Of a stretch of 64,000 nt of DNA, positions 9,257 through 17,935 are shown piece after piece. The stretch spans positions 186,001-250,000 of the forward strand of contig NZ_JAFFQE010000001.1 in assembly GCF_016919005.1 (NCBI RefSeq). Reading direction: 5' to 3'. Below the pieces are notes generated by a model. That model did not search any database. It was not told the DNA's origin and saw only the letters and a program-made list of their open reading frames with translations. A program made the translations under genes and the position numbers. The DNA comes from Desulfopila inferna (lineage in GTDB: Bacteria; Desulfobacterota; Desulfobulbia; Desulfobulbales; Desulfocapsaceae). The first letter of the stretch is position 1, and each line of letters starts with the position of its first letter.

Positions 9257-11752
9257 CTAAATGACGATATTAACAAGTTTCTTCTTTACCACAATAATTT
9301 TTTTCACAGGTTTCTCGCCAAGAAAACGTCTGATCTTTTCATCTTCCATTGTCATTTCTTTAAGAGACTGGTCATCAATATCGGCCGGCACCTCCAGACG
9401 CGAACGGACCTTGCCGTTTACCTGCAGGACTATGGTCAGCATGTCTTCTTTGGCAGCTTCCTTATCGAATTCAGGCCAGGTTCTGCTTTCTATATCATCG
9501 CTATTTCCGCATATTTGCCACATTTCCGCGGTGAAATGGGGAACCATGGGAGAGAGCAGAAGCAGCAGAGTATCCACCGCCTCCTGGATAACTGCGTCCG
9601 GGACATCGGCATCTCCGCCCTCCGCGGTGAGGGAAGAAAGAGCGTTGAACAACTCCATAACCGCACTGATAGCAGTGTTAAAATGGAAGTTCGTCTCAAT
9701 GTCATGGGTTACTTTACGAATAGTCTGGTGACATTTGCGATGCAGTTCCTGTCCTTTTCCAGATAGCTTCGGCAGAGTGCTTTTGCGATCATGCAGACTT
9801 GCCTTGTTGGCATCGATGAAACGAAAAACCCGGTTAAGAAAGCGTGAAGCGCCTTCAACACCCTGGGAAGACCACTCCAGATCCCTTTCCGGCGGAGCCG
9901 CAAAGAGACTGAACAACCGTACCGTATCGGCGCCATATTCAATAACGAGATCGTGCGGGTCAACCACATTCCCTTTTGATTTTGACATCTTGGCTCCATC
10001 CTTTATCACCATTCCCTGAGTGAGCAGGTTGGTAAAGGGCTCAGCTATATCCAGGTAACCGAGGTCCCTGAGAACCTTGGTGAAAAAACGGGAGTAGAGA
10101 AGGTGAAGGATAGCATGTTCCACGCCGCCGATGTACTGGTCAACTCCAAGCCAATATGATGCTTTTGCCTTGTTCAAAGGTCCATCAGTGTAGGAAGGGC
10201 AGGTGTATCTGGCAAAGTACCATGAGGATTCAACAAAGGTGTCCATGGTGTCGGTTTCCCGTCGTGCCGGGCCGGAACAGTTTGGACATGATGTTTCAAT
10301 GAAGGAATTACGCTGGTGCAGGGGCTTACAACTGCCGTCCGAAGTTGGCGTGTCCTGAGGCAGTTTCACCGGCAAATCTTCCTGCGGTACCGGCTGTATC
10401 CCGCATTTGTCGCAATAAACCATGGGAATGGGTGCTCCCCAGAATCTCTGCCTTGAGATCCCCCAGTCTCTTAACCGATACGTCGTCTGAGCTGAACCAA
10501 AAGCATTTTCTCGGGCATAATCAATAATGGCCTTCTGGGCTTCGATACTTTCCATTGAGTCGAAGTGACCGGAATTTCTCAGCACGCCGGGAAGAATGGA
10601 GGCTTCCTCCATAGTTTCTCCATCTAAATCTCGGTTTTCCGGAATGACGACTGGACGGACTTCGAGATTATATTTCCTGGCAAATTCGAAGTCCCGCTGA
10701 TCGTGGGCCGGTACCGCCATGACTGCACCTGTTCCATATTCCATAAGAACGAAGTTAGCGACATAAATAGGAATTTTTTCACCATTGAAAGGATTGATGC
10801 AATACCTTCCGGTAAATATACCTTCCTTGACCGGTTCTTCCTCATGGCTGCTGCGTTGCTTTTCGGTAATGATCCGGTTGGCAAATTCTGTAACTTCTTT
10901 TTCCCTGTCGGTGCCGGCAATCAAACTGTGCAGCAACGGGTGTTCAGGAGCAAGTGAAAGAAAGGTGACGCCGAATATTGTATCCGGCCGGGTTGTGAAA
11001 ATTGCAATGGATGCGTCGGCGCCGTCAACTTTAAATTCACAATTTAATCCGGTGGATTTACCTATCCAGTTGCGCTGCATGGTGAGAACCTTTTCCGGCC
11101 ATCCCGTCAATGAATCGAGATCGGCGAGCAGTTCTTCGGCAAAATCGGTGATCTTGAAGAACCAGCCTTTCATTTCACGGGGAAGAACGGCTTGATCACA
11201 GCGCCAGCAAACACCTTCCACTACCTGTTCATTGGCAAGAACCGTCTGGCAGGATTCGCACCAGTTCACCGTGGTGACCTTCTGGTAAACCAGTCCCTTG
11301 CGGTACATTTCCAAAAATAATACCTGTTCCCAGTGGTAGTATTTTTCATGGCAAGTGGCTATCTCTCTTTCCCAATCATATGAAAAACCGAGCTGTTTCA
11401 GCTGATTACGCATGTAGTCAATGTTTTGATACGTCCATTCCGCAGGGTGGGTGTTATTCTTGATGGCTGCATTCTCCGCAGGAAGGCCAAAGGCATCCCA
11501 ACCCATGGGATGAAGAACGTTGTAGCCGCGCATGCGCTTGTATCTGGCGACGACATCCCCAATGGAATAGTTTCTGACGTGTCCCATATGAATACGACCG
11601 GAGGGATAGGGAAACATTTCCAGGACATAGTATTTTTCCTTGGTGGAATCTTCGGAAACACTATATGATTTTTCAACTTCCCATTTTTGCTGCCATTTCG
11701 CCTCAATGGCTTTAAAGTCGTACCATAAACTGTTTGTTGTATTTTCACCCAT
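9257..11752 (-). CDS. leuS: Leucyl-tRNA synthetase
   Basis: Class I aminoacyl-tRNA synthetase charging tRNA-Leu. HMGHVRNY (HIGH-type motif) lies in PYPSGRIHMGHVRNYSIGD. The zinc-binding CESCQTVL...CWRC region, the CP1 editing domain with TTRPDTIFGVTF and YGTGAVMAVPAHDQRD, and KMSKSKGNVVDP are all present. The full anticodon-binding region and C-terminus follow. I use the ATG of MGENTTNSLWYDF because it matches where family members begin. An in-frame TTG-ATG 29 codons upstream (11839) would overlap the end of dnaB and is less likely. The gene follows dnaB closely, so translation may be coupled. Confidence 0.96.
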   Translation of the reverse strand: MGENTTNSLWYDFKAIEAKWQQKWEVEKSYSVSEDSTKEKYYVLEMFPYPSGRIHMGHVRNYSIGDVVARYKRMRGYNVLHPMGWDAFGLPAENAAIKNNTHPAEWTYQNIDYMRNQLKQLGFSYDWEREIATCHEKYYHWEQVLFLEMYRKGLVYQKVTTVNWCESCQTVLANEQVVEGVCWRCDQAVLPREMKGWFFKITDFAEELLADLDSLTGWPEKVLTMQRNWIGKSTGLNCEFKVDGADASIAIFTTRPDTIFGVTFLSLAPEHPLLHSLIAGTDREKEVTEFANRIITEKQRSSHEEEPVKEGIFTGRYCINPFNGEKIPIYVANFVLMEYGTGAVMAVPAHDQRDFEFARKYNLEVRPVVIPENRDLDGETMEEASILPGVLRNSGHFDSMESIEAQKAIIDYARENAFGSAQTTYRLRDWGISRQRFWGAPIPMVYCDKCGIQPVPQEDLPVKLPQDTPTSDGSCKPLHQRNSFIETSCPNCSGPARRETDTMDTFVESSWYFARYTCPSYTDGPLNKAKASYWLGVDQYIGGVEHAILHLLYSRFFTKVLRDLGYLDIAEPFTNLLTQGMVIKDGAKMSKSKGNVVDPHDLVIEYGADTVRLFSLFAAPPERDLEWSSQGVEGASRFLNRVFRFIDANKASLHDRKSTLPKLSGKGQELHRKCHQTIRKVTHDIETNFHFNTAISAVMELFNALSSLTAEGGDADVPDAVIQEAVDTLLLLLSPMVPHFTAEMWQICGNSDDIESRTWPEFDKEAAKEDMLTIVLQVNGKVRSRLEVPADIDDQSLKEMTMEDEKIRRFLGEKPVKKIIVVKKKLVNIVI

Positions 11753-11816
11753 TGGAAGACTCTCAGTTGCGCTGTGTTGATAGTGGTATTGGTGATTCCT
11801 GAAAACAGTCGAATTA

Positions 11817-13184
11817 TTAATGGTAATCGGAATCATCAAAGTTGCTCATGTTCTCGAACATTGTGAATTCTTTAATAAATGTTAACTTGGCCACACCGGT
11901 AGGTCCATTACGCTGCTTGCCGATGATGATTTCAGCCGTACCCATGTCCGGGTTATCCTCCGACTTGTTGTAAACCTCGTCGCGATAGATAAAACAGATG
12001 ATGTCGGCATCCTGTTCGATAGCGCCCGACTCGCGAAGATCCGACATCATCGGCCGTTTGTCGGTTCGGCTTTCAAGCCCACGATTCAGCTGAGAGAGGG
12101 CGAGAACAGGCACATTATGTTCTTTGGCCAATGCCTTCAATGATCTGGAAATTTCACTAATTTCCTGGGTCCTGTTTTCGGTGCTGTTTCGTCCCCGCAT
12201 AAGTTGAAGATAATCGACCAGTATCATGCCTATCGGATACTGTGAAGCAAGTCTGCGTACTTTTGACCGCATTTCCAAGACGGAGATCGCCGGAGTATCA
12301 TCGATATAGAGCGGAGCCTCAGACAGCATGCCAACTGCGCGAGTCAGCTTGGGCCAATCTTCATCGTGAAGTTTGCCCGTGCGAATTCTCTGTGAATCTA
12401 TTCTGCCGACAGAACTCAACAATCGCATGGTAAGTTGTTCCTTTGACATTTCCAGACTGAAAATCGCCACTCCTGTTTTTTCTACCAGAGCGGCATGTTG
12501 AGCGATATTCATGGCAAAGGCTGTTTTTCCCATGGATGGCCTTCCCGCCAGGATGATAAGATCGGAAGGCTGCAGTCCGGCGGTCATTTTATCAATTTCA
12601 AAATATCCGGTCGGTACCCCGGTAATGAGTTCCTTGCGTTTGAAGAGCTGTTCGATTTTTTCAAAGGCTGTCGGGATAATTTCTTTTAAAGGAGTGAAAT
12701 TCTGCCCGCTTTTCTTCCCCGCAATATCAAAGATCGCCTGCTCGGCGTCATCGACAAGCTGGTCTATCTCACCCTGTTCGTCGTAACACCTGCCGGCAAT
12801 TTCGGTATTAACTTCTATGAGTTTTCGTAAGACGGCTTTTTGTTTAATGATGTTGGCATATGATGAGATATTGGCTGTAACCGGCACAATAGAAGTGAGA
12901 TTGGCCAGATATGCAGCACCGCCAACCTGATCAAGGGAATTTTGATCCTTGAGATAATTGGCCAGGGTAATGATGTCATGCGGGTCATTTTTTTCAAACA
13001 ATGACATCATCGCATGGAAGATGATCCGATGCGCGGGAGAATAAAAATCATCAGGATGCAACACTTCAACAACATTGCCGAAAGCATTGTTTTTGAGCAG
13101 GATGGAGCCGAGGACGGATTGTTCAGCCTCAAGGTTCTGGGGGGGGACTCTGGACTGTGCTAATGAAGTTGACGGATTACTCAT
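11817..13184 (-). CDS. dnaB: Replicative DNA helicase
   Basis: Hexameric 5'-3' helicase that unwinds DNA at the replication fork and recruits primase. The N-terminal DnaB domain begins with RVPPQNLEAEQSVLGSIL. The RecA-like core has Walker A GRPSMGKTAFAMNIA near residue 217, FSLEM, DYLQLM (Walker B), SQLNRGLE and SDLRESGAIEQDAD. It is full length at 455 residues and contains no intein, which dnaB genes sometimes carry. It lies between rplI and leuS in the rpsF operon. A strong hairpin in the rplI-dnaB gap may adjust its expression relative to the ribosomal genes. Confidence 0.97.
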   Translation of the reverse strand: MSNPSTSLAQSRVPPQNLEAEQSVLGSILLKNNAFGNVVEVLHPDDFYSPAHRIIFHAMMSLFEKNDPHDIITLANYLKDQNSLDQVGGAAYLANLTSIVPVTANISSYANIIKQKAVLRKLIEVNTEIAGRCYDEQGEIDQLVDDAEQAIFDIAGKKSGQNFTPLKEIIPTAFEKIEQLFKRKELITGVPTGYFEIDKMTAGLQPSDLIILAGRPSMGKTAFAMNIAQHAALVEKTGVAIFSLEMSKEQLTMRLLSSVGRIDSQRIRTGKLHDEDWPKLTRAVGMLSEAPLYIDDTPAISVLEMRSKVRRLASQYPIGMILVDYLQLMRGRNSTENRTQEISEISRSLKALAKEHNVPVLALSQLNRGLESRTDKRPMMSDLRESGAIEQDADIICFIYRDEVYNKSEDNPDMGTAEIIIGKQRNGPTGVAKLTFIKEFTMFENMSNFDDSDYH

Positions 13185-13220
13185 TGTCTTTTCTTTCTAC
13201 ACTGTTTTTTGAAAACACAA

Positions 13221-13255
13221 ACACACCATAGAGAGCATTATCTCATATGGTGTGT
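13221..13255 (-). terminator. Hairpin between rplI and dnaB (possible attenuator)
   Basis: ACACACCATAGAGA pairs with TCTCATATGGTGTGT across a 6-nt loop with one bulged base. On the minus strand it is followed by a T-rich stretch (TTGTGTTTTC). An intra-operon partial terminator would lower dnaB relative to rplI. This is an inference from structure only. Confidence 0.5.
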
Positions 13256-13335
13256 AGAGGTCGAACGGGTCCGGACACCGGCAAAACTTCATGAAGCTGA
13301 TCAATATCTCTGTTTGGCCGGATTTCAAATTACAT

Positions 13336-13791
13336 TTACTCGTTAGTATCCTTGGCAGAAACTTTTATTTGAATATCTGCTGTTATCTCAAAACCAACTT
13401 TAATTGGAACAGTGGTGACGCCGACGGTTTTGATAGGATTGGGAAGAACAATTTGCCGTTTGTCGATATGTATGTTGTGCTCTGCAAGCTTTTCGCAGAT
13501 ATCGCCGCTGGTTACCGAGCCGAAAAGCCTCTCGTCCTCGCCGACGAGCTGTGTAATCTCAACAGAAATACCGGCAAGTTTCTTGGCGAGCGCCTCCGCT
13601 TCTTTACGCTCTTTTGCAAGACGCGCTTCAATGATTGCCCGATTTTTTTCAAAAAGGGCTTTGTTCTGAGCGTTGGCGATAACGGCCTTGCCTTTAGGCA
13701 GCAGGTAGTTCCGCCCAAAACCGGGCTTTACCTTTACTACATCGCCTTCCTGGCCAAGTGAATTAATAGTTTCTTTAAGAATGAGCTCCAT
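13336..13791 (-). CDS. rplI: 50S ribosomal protein L9
   Basis: Binds 23S rRNA domain V at the base of the L1 stalk and influences frame maintenance. It starts MELILKETINSLGQEGDVVKVKPGFGRNYLLPKGKA, the typical L9 N-terminal domain, followed by the long connecting helix and a C-terminal domain with ISVEITQLVGEDERLFGSVT. The length of 151 is normal. It is preceded by the DUF2232 gene and followed by dnaB. Confidence 0.97.
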   Translation of the reverse strand: MELILKETINSLGQEGDVVKVKPGFGRNYLLPKGKAVIANAQNKALFEKNRAIIEARLAKERKEAEALAKKLAGISVEITQLVGEDERLFGSVTSGDICEKLAEHNIHIDKRQIVLPNPIKTVGVTTVPIKVGFEITADIQIKVSAKDTNE

Positions 13792-13842
13792 TTTTTGACT
13801 CCCTCAATAGTACTGGAAAGAATAATCTATCGTAAATAGTTG

Positions 13843-14823
13843 TTATTCCGTATCAGTGGTATCATTTTTTTGTTCTGAATGTATTCGCCTTATGTCGAAC
13901 CATACATCAGCTACCCCGGCAACGATTAAAAGAACCGTACCAAAGGACTGTAAAATTATCATTATATAGATGAGCGAACGGACCAGTCGTGGAATATTCC
14001 ATTTATCCAGCAAAAAAGCAAGTATGGCCAGTCCTTGAAAACTGTATAGTATGGTAATAATAATTACACAGTTTATTGCAGCGATTCGGATCATATTACC
14101 AGGTATCATTGCAGCAACACCTGAAATAATCAACCCCCAAACCAACGTTTCGGGCAGGCACCAGCAGCGGTAGTCCGGCCAGGGTTGAGCAGCTCCAGTT
14201 TTGGGGAGTAATGCGTTACCCAGCACCAGCGTCACCCAGGAAACAAGAAGCAGTATACCGCCTAGAATCGCTGGCATAATCAAGGGAGCGCCTGCTTTTA
14301 CCTGCTCCAGAGTCTGCTCCAGCATGGCAAAATTTTCAGCAGACAAACTGTCGCTTGCTCTGTATTGCCTTAAAGCCTCATCTATGCCGTGATGAAGCGA
14401 TGCGGTAACAGCCTGAAAAAAAGAAATTTCACTGTTGATAAGCAATATGCCGAAAAACAGAAAAAAGGATAAACATAACGTCAGCCATGCTTTTAAACCA
14501 GCCTGCCAGGGTAAATCTCCGCGTTGAGCCGCGTAGGCTGCAGCATATCCAGCCGGCAAAAGTGCTGTAGAAAAAAATACCAGCTCCAGGCTTTGGAATA
14601 AGTAGCCCAAAAAAAGAGCGGCGGGCCCTGCGATTACCAAGTGGTTGTTAGTATATCTCCACCCATATTTGTTGATGAAAAAGAAAACAAGCAGGGGTAG
14701 AAAGCAGCTGGTCCAGCCAAATACCATCCACATTGTGCTCGGCAGCAGCAAGGCCAGGGCAAGCAGGACTATATGTGCCAGATTTTTCTTTCTCTCAGGT
14801 TTTTTTTCAACCTGCTTGGCCAC
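13843..14823 (-). CDS. DUF2232 (YybS-like) membrane protein
   Basis: A 326-residue integral membrane protein with about eight hydrophobic segments, a charged N-terminus (MAKQVEKKPERKKN) and a charged C-terminal tail. It matches the DUF2232/YybS family by topology and by its position between rpsR and rplI, where such genes occur in Desulfobacterota and Firmicutes. Its function is unknown. A soluble loop between segments (about 145-180) contains a predicted amphipathic helix. The upstream gap to rpsR holds a long inverted repeat. Confidence 0.8.
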   Translation of the reverse strand: MAKQVEKKPERKKNLAHIVLLALALLLPSTMWMVFGWTSCFLPLLVFFFINKYGWRYTNNHLVIAGPAALFLGYLFQSLELVFFSTALLPAGYAAAYAAQRGDLPWQAGLKAWLTLCLSFFLFFGILLINSEISFFQAVTASLHHGIDEALRQYRASDSLSAENFAMLEQTLEQVKAGAPLIMPAILGGILLLVSWVTLVLGNALLPKTGAAQPWPDYRCWCLPETLVWGLIISGVAAMIPGNMIRIAAINCVIIITILYSFQGLAILAFLLDKWNIPRLVRSLIYIMIILQSFGTVLLIVAGVADVWFDIRRIHSEQKNDTTDTE

Positions 14824-14843
14824 AATAAAAATTCCTAGTAATG

Positions 14844-14908
14844 AGTGTCTTGAAAATTGTTTTCCTCAGGTGGTCCTTTAGAGGAAAACAATTTTCCAAA
14901 AAGACACT
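14844..14908. repeat. Long inverted repeat between rpsR and the DUF2232 gene
   Basis: AGTGTCTT plus GAAAATTGTTTTCCTC on the left is mirrored by GAGGAAAACAATTTTC and AAGACACT on the right, around a 13-nt loop with a 4-nt bulge. The total is about 24 pairs. There is no T-run on either side, so it is probably a transcript-processing or stability element, or a tiny mobile repeat, rather than a terminator. Confidence 0.7.
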
Positions 14909-14948
14909 ACACCCCCTTAAGGGATACTGTAAAATCTAACTTGGCCGA

Positions 14949-15194
14949 TTATCCCTGCAGAGATCCGGAATAGGGCAGCAGGGCTATCTGGCGTGCCCGC
15001 TTGATCGCCTCGCAAAGATGCCTCTGATGAGTGGCACATGTTCCGACGATGCGGCGGGGTATAATTTTTCCTCTCTCTGAGACGAAATTCCTTAAGGTTT
15101 TTATATCCTTGTAGTCTATGGTCGCTTCTTTGTCAGCACAGAACCGACAGACCTTTTTCCTTGAGAATAATCTTTTTTGTGGTCTTTGTGCCAT
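14949..15194 (-). CDS. rpsR: 30S ribosomal protein S18
   Basis: Binds the platform of the small subunit together with S6. The 81-residue protein contains [38 protein letters not shown], and the family signature ending in [24 protein letters not shown]. The CRFC plus C/H pattern is the zinc-type form of S18. It is the second gene of the rpsF operon. Confidence 0.97.
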   Translation of the reverse strand: MAQRPQKRLFSRKKVCRFCADKEATIDYKDIKTLRNFVSERGKIIPRRIVGTCATHQRHLCEAIKRARQIALLPYSGSLQG

Positions 15195-15334
15195 AACTTG
15201 CTCCTATATCGTATGCGTTGTTTCCACGCTGTTTTAGTTTCTTTACGATTGTGTTCCTGTTATTTTGCAGGGAAATAATCTATCCAGAGGTTCTGAATAC
15301 TGCCAGGAATTTGTTGAAAACCCCTTCGCTGCTT

Positions 15335-15784
15335 TTATTCCGCCTCTGAATCAGATATCTCCGAATCTTCTTCTTCTTCTTCTTCTTCTTCTTCTTCTTT
15401 TTCGACCTCAGTAGCTTCAGCGTCTTCGGATTCTTCCTCGGCGACGGTTTTGTTTGCCGCTAAAGTTGTTGCTTCGGCTATCTCTTCTTCAGTGATAACG
15501 TCGGCTGTCTTGATTGTCATGTACCGGAGTACTGCGTCCTCGATACGGAATTTACGTTCCATCTCGGCAACCGCTTCAGGCGTACCAGAGTAATCGGAGT
15601 ATATATAGAACCCCTGAATCTCTTTTTTGATCGGATAGGCCAATTTCTTCATGCCCCATCTGTCGAGTTCAATAATTTGCCCGCCGTCACCTGTAATGAC
15701 TGCGGTTGAATTATCAACGATGATGTTGATTTCTTCTTCATTCAATGAAGGACGAAGAATATAGATTGTTTCATACCTACGCAT
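15335..15784 (-). CDS. rpsF: 30S ribosomal protein S6 with acidic tail
   Basis: First gene of the ribosomal/replication operon. The normal S6 fold covers residues 1-95: MRRYETIYILRPSLNEEEI, then ELDRWGMKKLAYPIKKEIQGFY. The protein extends to 149 residues with a very acidic C-terminus that includes ten consecutive glutamates, encoded by a TTC-type trinucleotide run on the plus strand (about 15366-15400). E. coli S6 is known to carry added C-terminal glutamates; here the acidic tail is genome-encoded and longer. Slippage by whole units would only change the glutamate count. Confidence 0.95.
   Translation of the reverse strand: MRRYETIYILRPSLNEEEINIIVDNSTAVITGDGGQIIELDRWGMKKLAYPIKKEIQGFYIYSDYSGTPEAVAEMERKFRIEDAVLRYMTIKTADVITEEEIAEATTLAANKTVAEEESEDAEATEVEKEEEEEEEEEEDSEISDSEAE
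15366..15400. repeat. CTT/GAA trinucleotide run in rpsF
   Basis: Ten or so consecutive CTT units on the plus strand encode the poly-Glu run of S6. Length variation by strand slippage would stay in frame. Confidence 0.9.
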
Positions 15785-15968
15785 GTGTTCCTCCTCGTGG
15801 ACTCATGGTTTAAGGGATTGTTTGTCCCTTGTTGGTGGCCCTCGCTTTCCTGTTGTTTTCAAGCAGAGAGCGAAGAGGTAGCAGCCGCAGCCGAAATGGT
15901 GCGGTGCATACTTGTTGACTGTAACTGGTTCCTCAAAATTTAAGGCATTAAATCATGAAGAACAGAGC

Positions 15969-15997
15969 AGTATAGGTTAAACCAGCGAATGTGTCAA
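15969..15997 (-). promoter_or_regulatory. Sigma70-type promoter of the rpsF operon
   Basis: On the minus strand there is a perfect TTGACA (15997-15992), a 17-bp spacer and TATACT (15974-15969). Transcription would start near 15962, leaving a leader of about 180 nt before rpsF. The -35 box overlaps the last codons of mazG. Confidence 0.8.
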
Positions 15998-16386
15998 ATA
16001 ATTCCTTTTTTTTCCTCTCTTTTTATCTTCTCCCACTGAAGACGCAGATCCTCGTCATTTTGTATCTCTTTGCCGGCAAAAACATGTGGATGGCGTCGTA
16101 TCAGCTTGGCATCTATCTCGTTAATGCTGTCGTTAAAAGTAAATTGTTCATTTTCCGCATGGATCTCGGCCAACATTATAAGAATATAAAGCACATCTCC
16201 GATTTCTTCACAGATATTTCCTGTATCATCATTATCAATTGCCTGGAGAAGCTCACCGACTTCTTCTTTGAGATATTTTTGCAGAGAGTCAGTTGTCTGT
16301 TTTTTATCCCAGGGACATCCCTGAGGTCCGCGCAGAATTTGAATGGTATTAAGTAATTTGTCAATAGATATAGTGCTGTTTTTCAT
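15994..16386 (-). CDS. mazG: MazG-family nucleotide pyrophosphohydrolase (single domain)
   Basis: Hydrolyses nucleoside triphosphates to monophosphate and pyrophosphate in this family. It contains LRGPQGCPWDKKQT, the metal-binding EEVGELLQAI and EEIGDVLYILIMLAEI helices, and RHPHVFAG. At about 130 residues it is a single MazG domain, half the size of E. coli MazG. I place the start at the ATG of MKNSTIS; the in-frame upstream extension to 16431 adds residues unlike the family, and no clear ribosome-binding site marks either. It lies just upstream of rpsF on the same strand, and its end contains the rpsF promoter. Confidence 0.88.
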   Translation of the reverse strand: MKNSTISIDKLLNTIQILRGPQGCPWDKKQTTDSLQKYLKEEVGELLQAIDNDDTGNICEEIGDVLYILIMLAEIHAENEQFTFNDSINEIDAKLIRRHPHVFAGKEIQNDEDLRLQWEKIKREEKKGII

Positions 16387-16509
16387 AAATATAAGAGATA
16401 TAATCTGTGTCCTGCAACAAAAAGCTAGCAATATTTTGAGAGATGCTTTAGGTTGTTAGACAGCTACGGAGAGAGATAGTTATTCGCACCTGATAAAGTA
16501 AAAAAAATG

Positions 16510-16538
16510 TTGACATAGGTCACCTGACCAACTAATTA
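16510..16538 (+). promoter_or_regulatory. Candidate promoter with operator-like dyad for the AP2 protein gene
   Basis: TTGACA at 16510-16515 is followed at 15-17 bp by ACTAATTA as a weak -10. Inside the spacer lies the perfect dyad GGTCA-CC-TGACC (16518-16529), well placed to be a repressor site. The transcript would have a leader of about 140 nt. The rest of the gap from mazG is AT-rich and otherwise empty. Confidence 0.4.
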
Positions 16539-16692
16539 GGTTTGCTTTCCGGTGAAATATGACAATATGGATGCAGCCTCAAAAAATAAATCTGAAGGTA
16601 AATTAACTCATTTAGTAAATATATGCTATCAAGCATAGCTATAAAAAATCAGTTTTTACATTAACAGTTAAAATCAGTGAAGAAGGAATAAA

Positions 16693-17139
16693 ATGGAAGA
16701 CGACAAGAAACAAAACATACTATTAGAGAAGCATAAGGATATTGCCCGAATCGACCAGGAATCCAAACGCACCCACGGTTGGTATGTGCGGGTTCGTTTT
16801 CTGGGTAAGACTCATTCAAAATTTTTCTCCGATAAAAAGTGTGGCGGACGTTATTCAAGCCTGCTTTCCGCTATCTCCTGGAGAGACAAGACAGAAGGCA
16901 AGCTCGGTAAAATTCGTACCAATAAGCACATGGTTACCGTCAGCAACTCCGGAACCGGAGTTGTCGGAGTGAGGTTGAATGACAAATTGAACAGGTATGA
17001 AGTAAGTTGGGTTACCGACAGCGGCAAACAAGGCAAGACATCAGTTTCCATTGCCAAACACGGCAAAAAAAATGCTTTCAATAAAGCATGCTCAATCCGA
17101 AAGCAGAAGGAATTTGAAAGATTGGGCTATACCACCTGA
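16693..17139 (+). CDS. Small protein with tandem AP2-like DNA-binding domains
   Basis: A 148-residue basic protein with two AP2-like three-stranded sheet plus helix units. Unit 1 spans about residues 18-62 (GWYVRVRFLGKTHSKFFSDKK, then a helix SSLLSAISWRDK). Unit 2 spans about 86-140 (GTGVVGVRLNDKLNRYEVSW, SVSIAKHGKKNAFNKACSIR). AP2 domains bind DNA; in bacteria they are mostly found in homing endonucleases and phage proteins. Here there is no nuclease domain, so a DNA-binding regulator or architectural protein is the simplest guess. AAGGAA gives a good ribosome-binding site. It is a single gene with its own promoter and terminator. The AP2 assignment is by pattern recognition. Confidence 0.72.
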   Translation: MEDDKKQNILLEKHKDIARIDQESKRTHGWYVRVRFLGKTHSKFFSDKKCGGRYSSLLSAISWRDKTEGKLGKIRTNKHMVTVSNSGTGVVGVRLNDKLNRYEVSWVTDSGKQGKTSVSIAKHGKKNAFNKACSIRKQKEFERLGYTT

Positions 17140-17181
17140 TCTTGCTTAAAGATGATTGGCCTCTGGGTTGGGTTGTAAGGC

Positions 17182-17222
17182 AAGGGAACAGAAGCAGTAT
17201 TCTTCTTCTGTTCCCTTTTTTG
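17182..17222 (+). terminator. Rho-independent terminator of the AP2 protein gene
   Basis: AAGGGAACAGAAG pairs perfectly with CTTCTGTTCCCTT, ending in a T-run. Confidence 0.92.
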
Positions 17223-17226
17223 TTGT

Positions 17227-17304
17227 GATGGACTCGTAAAAAAAATCACGATCGGCTCATTTCGGTTTCTACGTTTAGTTTAAAGAGCTTTTTTAGAATC
17301 CATC
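17227..17304. repeat. Short MITE-like element, family A (78 bp)
   Basis: Left end GATGGACTCGTAAAAA; the right end read inward is GATGGATTCTAAAAAA, 13 of 16 positions matching. The same ends occur at 41980-42151 and, diverged, at 25306-25432. It has no coding capacity and sits between the AP2 gene terminator and the rplU promoter. Confidence 0.65.
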
Positions 17305-17394
17305 CCAATGACTTTTAGTAAGATCACCTATTGTGAGAACAGATAGGGAAGGTATTCCATTTTCATGGAAACTGCTGTATATTAAAAATAAATA

Positions 17395-17423
17395 TTGACA
17401 TAAGTCTCATTAAAGTGTCAAAT
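17395..17423 (+). promoter_or_regulatory. Candidate promoter of rplU-rpmA
   Basis: Perfect TTGACA at 17395-17400, a 17-bp spacer and TCAAAT at 17418-17423. The leader to rplU would be about 55 nt. Confidence 0.5.
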
Positions 17424-17486
17424 TCAATGTTCTGGTAAAAATAATTATATTGTAATTGAATAACTTGCGTAGATGAGGATCATATA

Positions 17487-17798
17487 ATGTATGCTATAGT
17501 CCGTACCGGTGGAAAACAGTATCAGGTTGCCCAGGGAGATCAACTCCGCGTCGAGAAAATCAACGGTGAGGTTGGTGATACTGTCGAGCTCAATGATGTA
17601 CTCATGGTTGTCAATGAAGAAAATGTTGATATCGGTACGCCGCAGCTTGAAAATGCTAAGGTAAGCGCGACCATTGTTGAGCAGGGAAAAGCAAAGAAAG
17701 TAATTGTTTTCAAAAAGAAAAGAAGAAAGGGATATCGCCTGAAGCAGGGACACAGGCAGCTCTACACTGCTCTTGCGATCAAAGAAATTACGGTGTAA
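17487..17798 (+). CDS. rplU: 50S ribosomal protein L21
   Basis: Binds 23S rRNA in the large subunit. It is 103 residues, starting MYAIVRTGGKQYQVAQGD and ending with the signature KRRKGYRLKQGHRQLYTALAI. It is first in rplU-rpmA, followed after about 480 bp by obg, the usual order. Confidence 0.97.
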   Translation: MYAIVRTGGKQYQVAQGDQLRVEKINGEVGDTVELNDVLMVVNEENVDIGTPQLENAKVSATIVEQGKAKKVIVFKKKRRKGYRLKQGHRQLYTALAIKEITV

Positions 17799-17935
17799 AC
17801 CTTCGGTGACGTAAAACTGGTGTCCGCCAGGAATGAACAATTTCGAACTACGCTATCTGTTCCTCATTGAACACATGGAGTTAGAGTGAATTTTTGCATT
17901 TATGGATGGGCACAAGCTGTAATAAGGAGTAAGAA

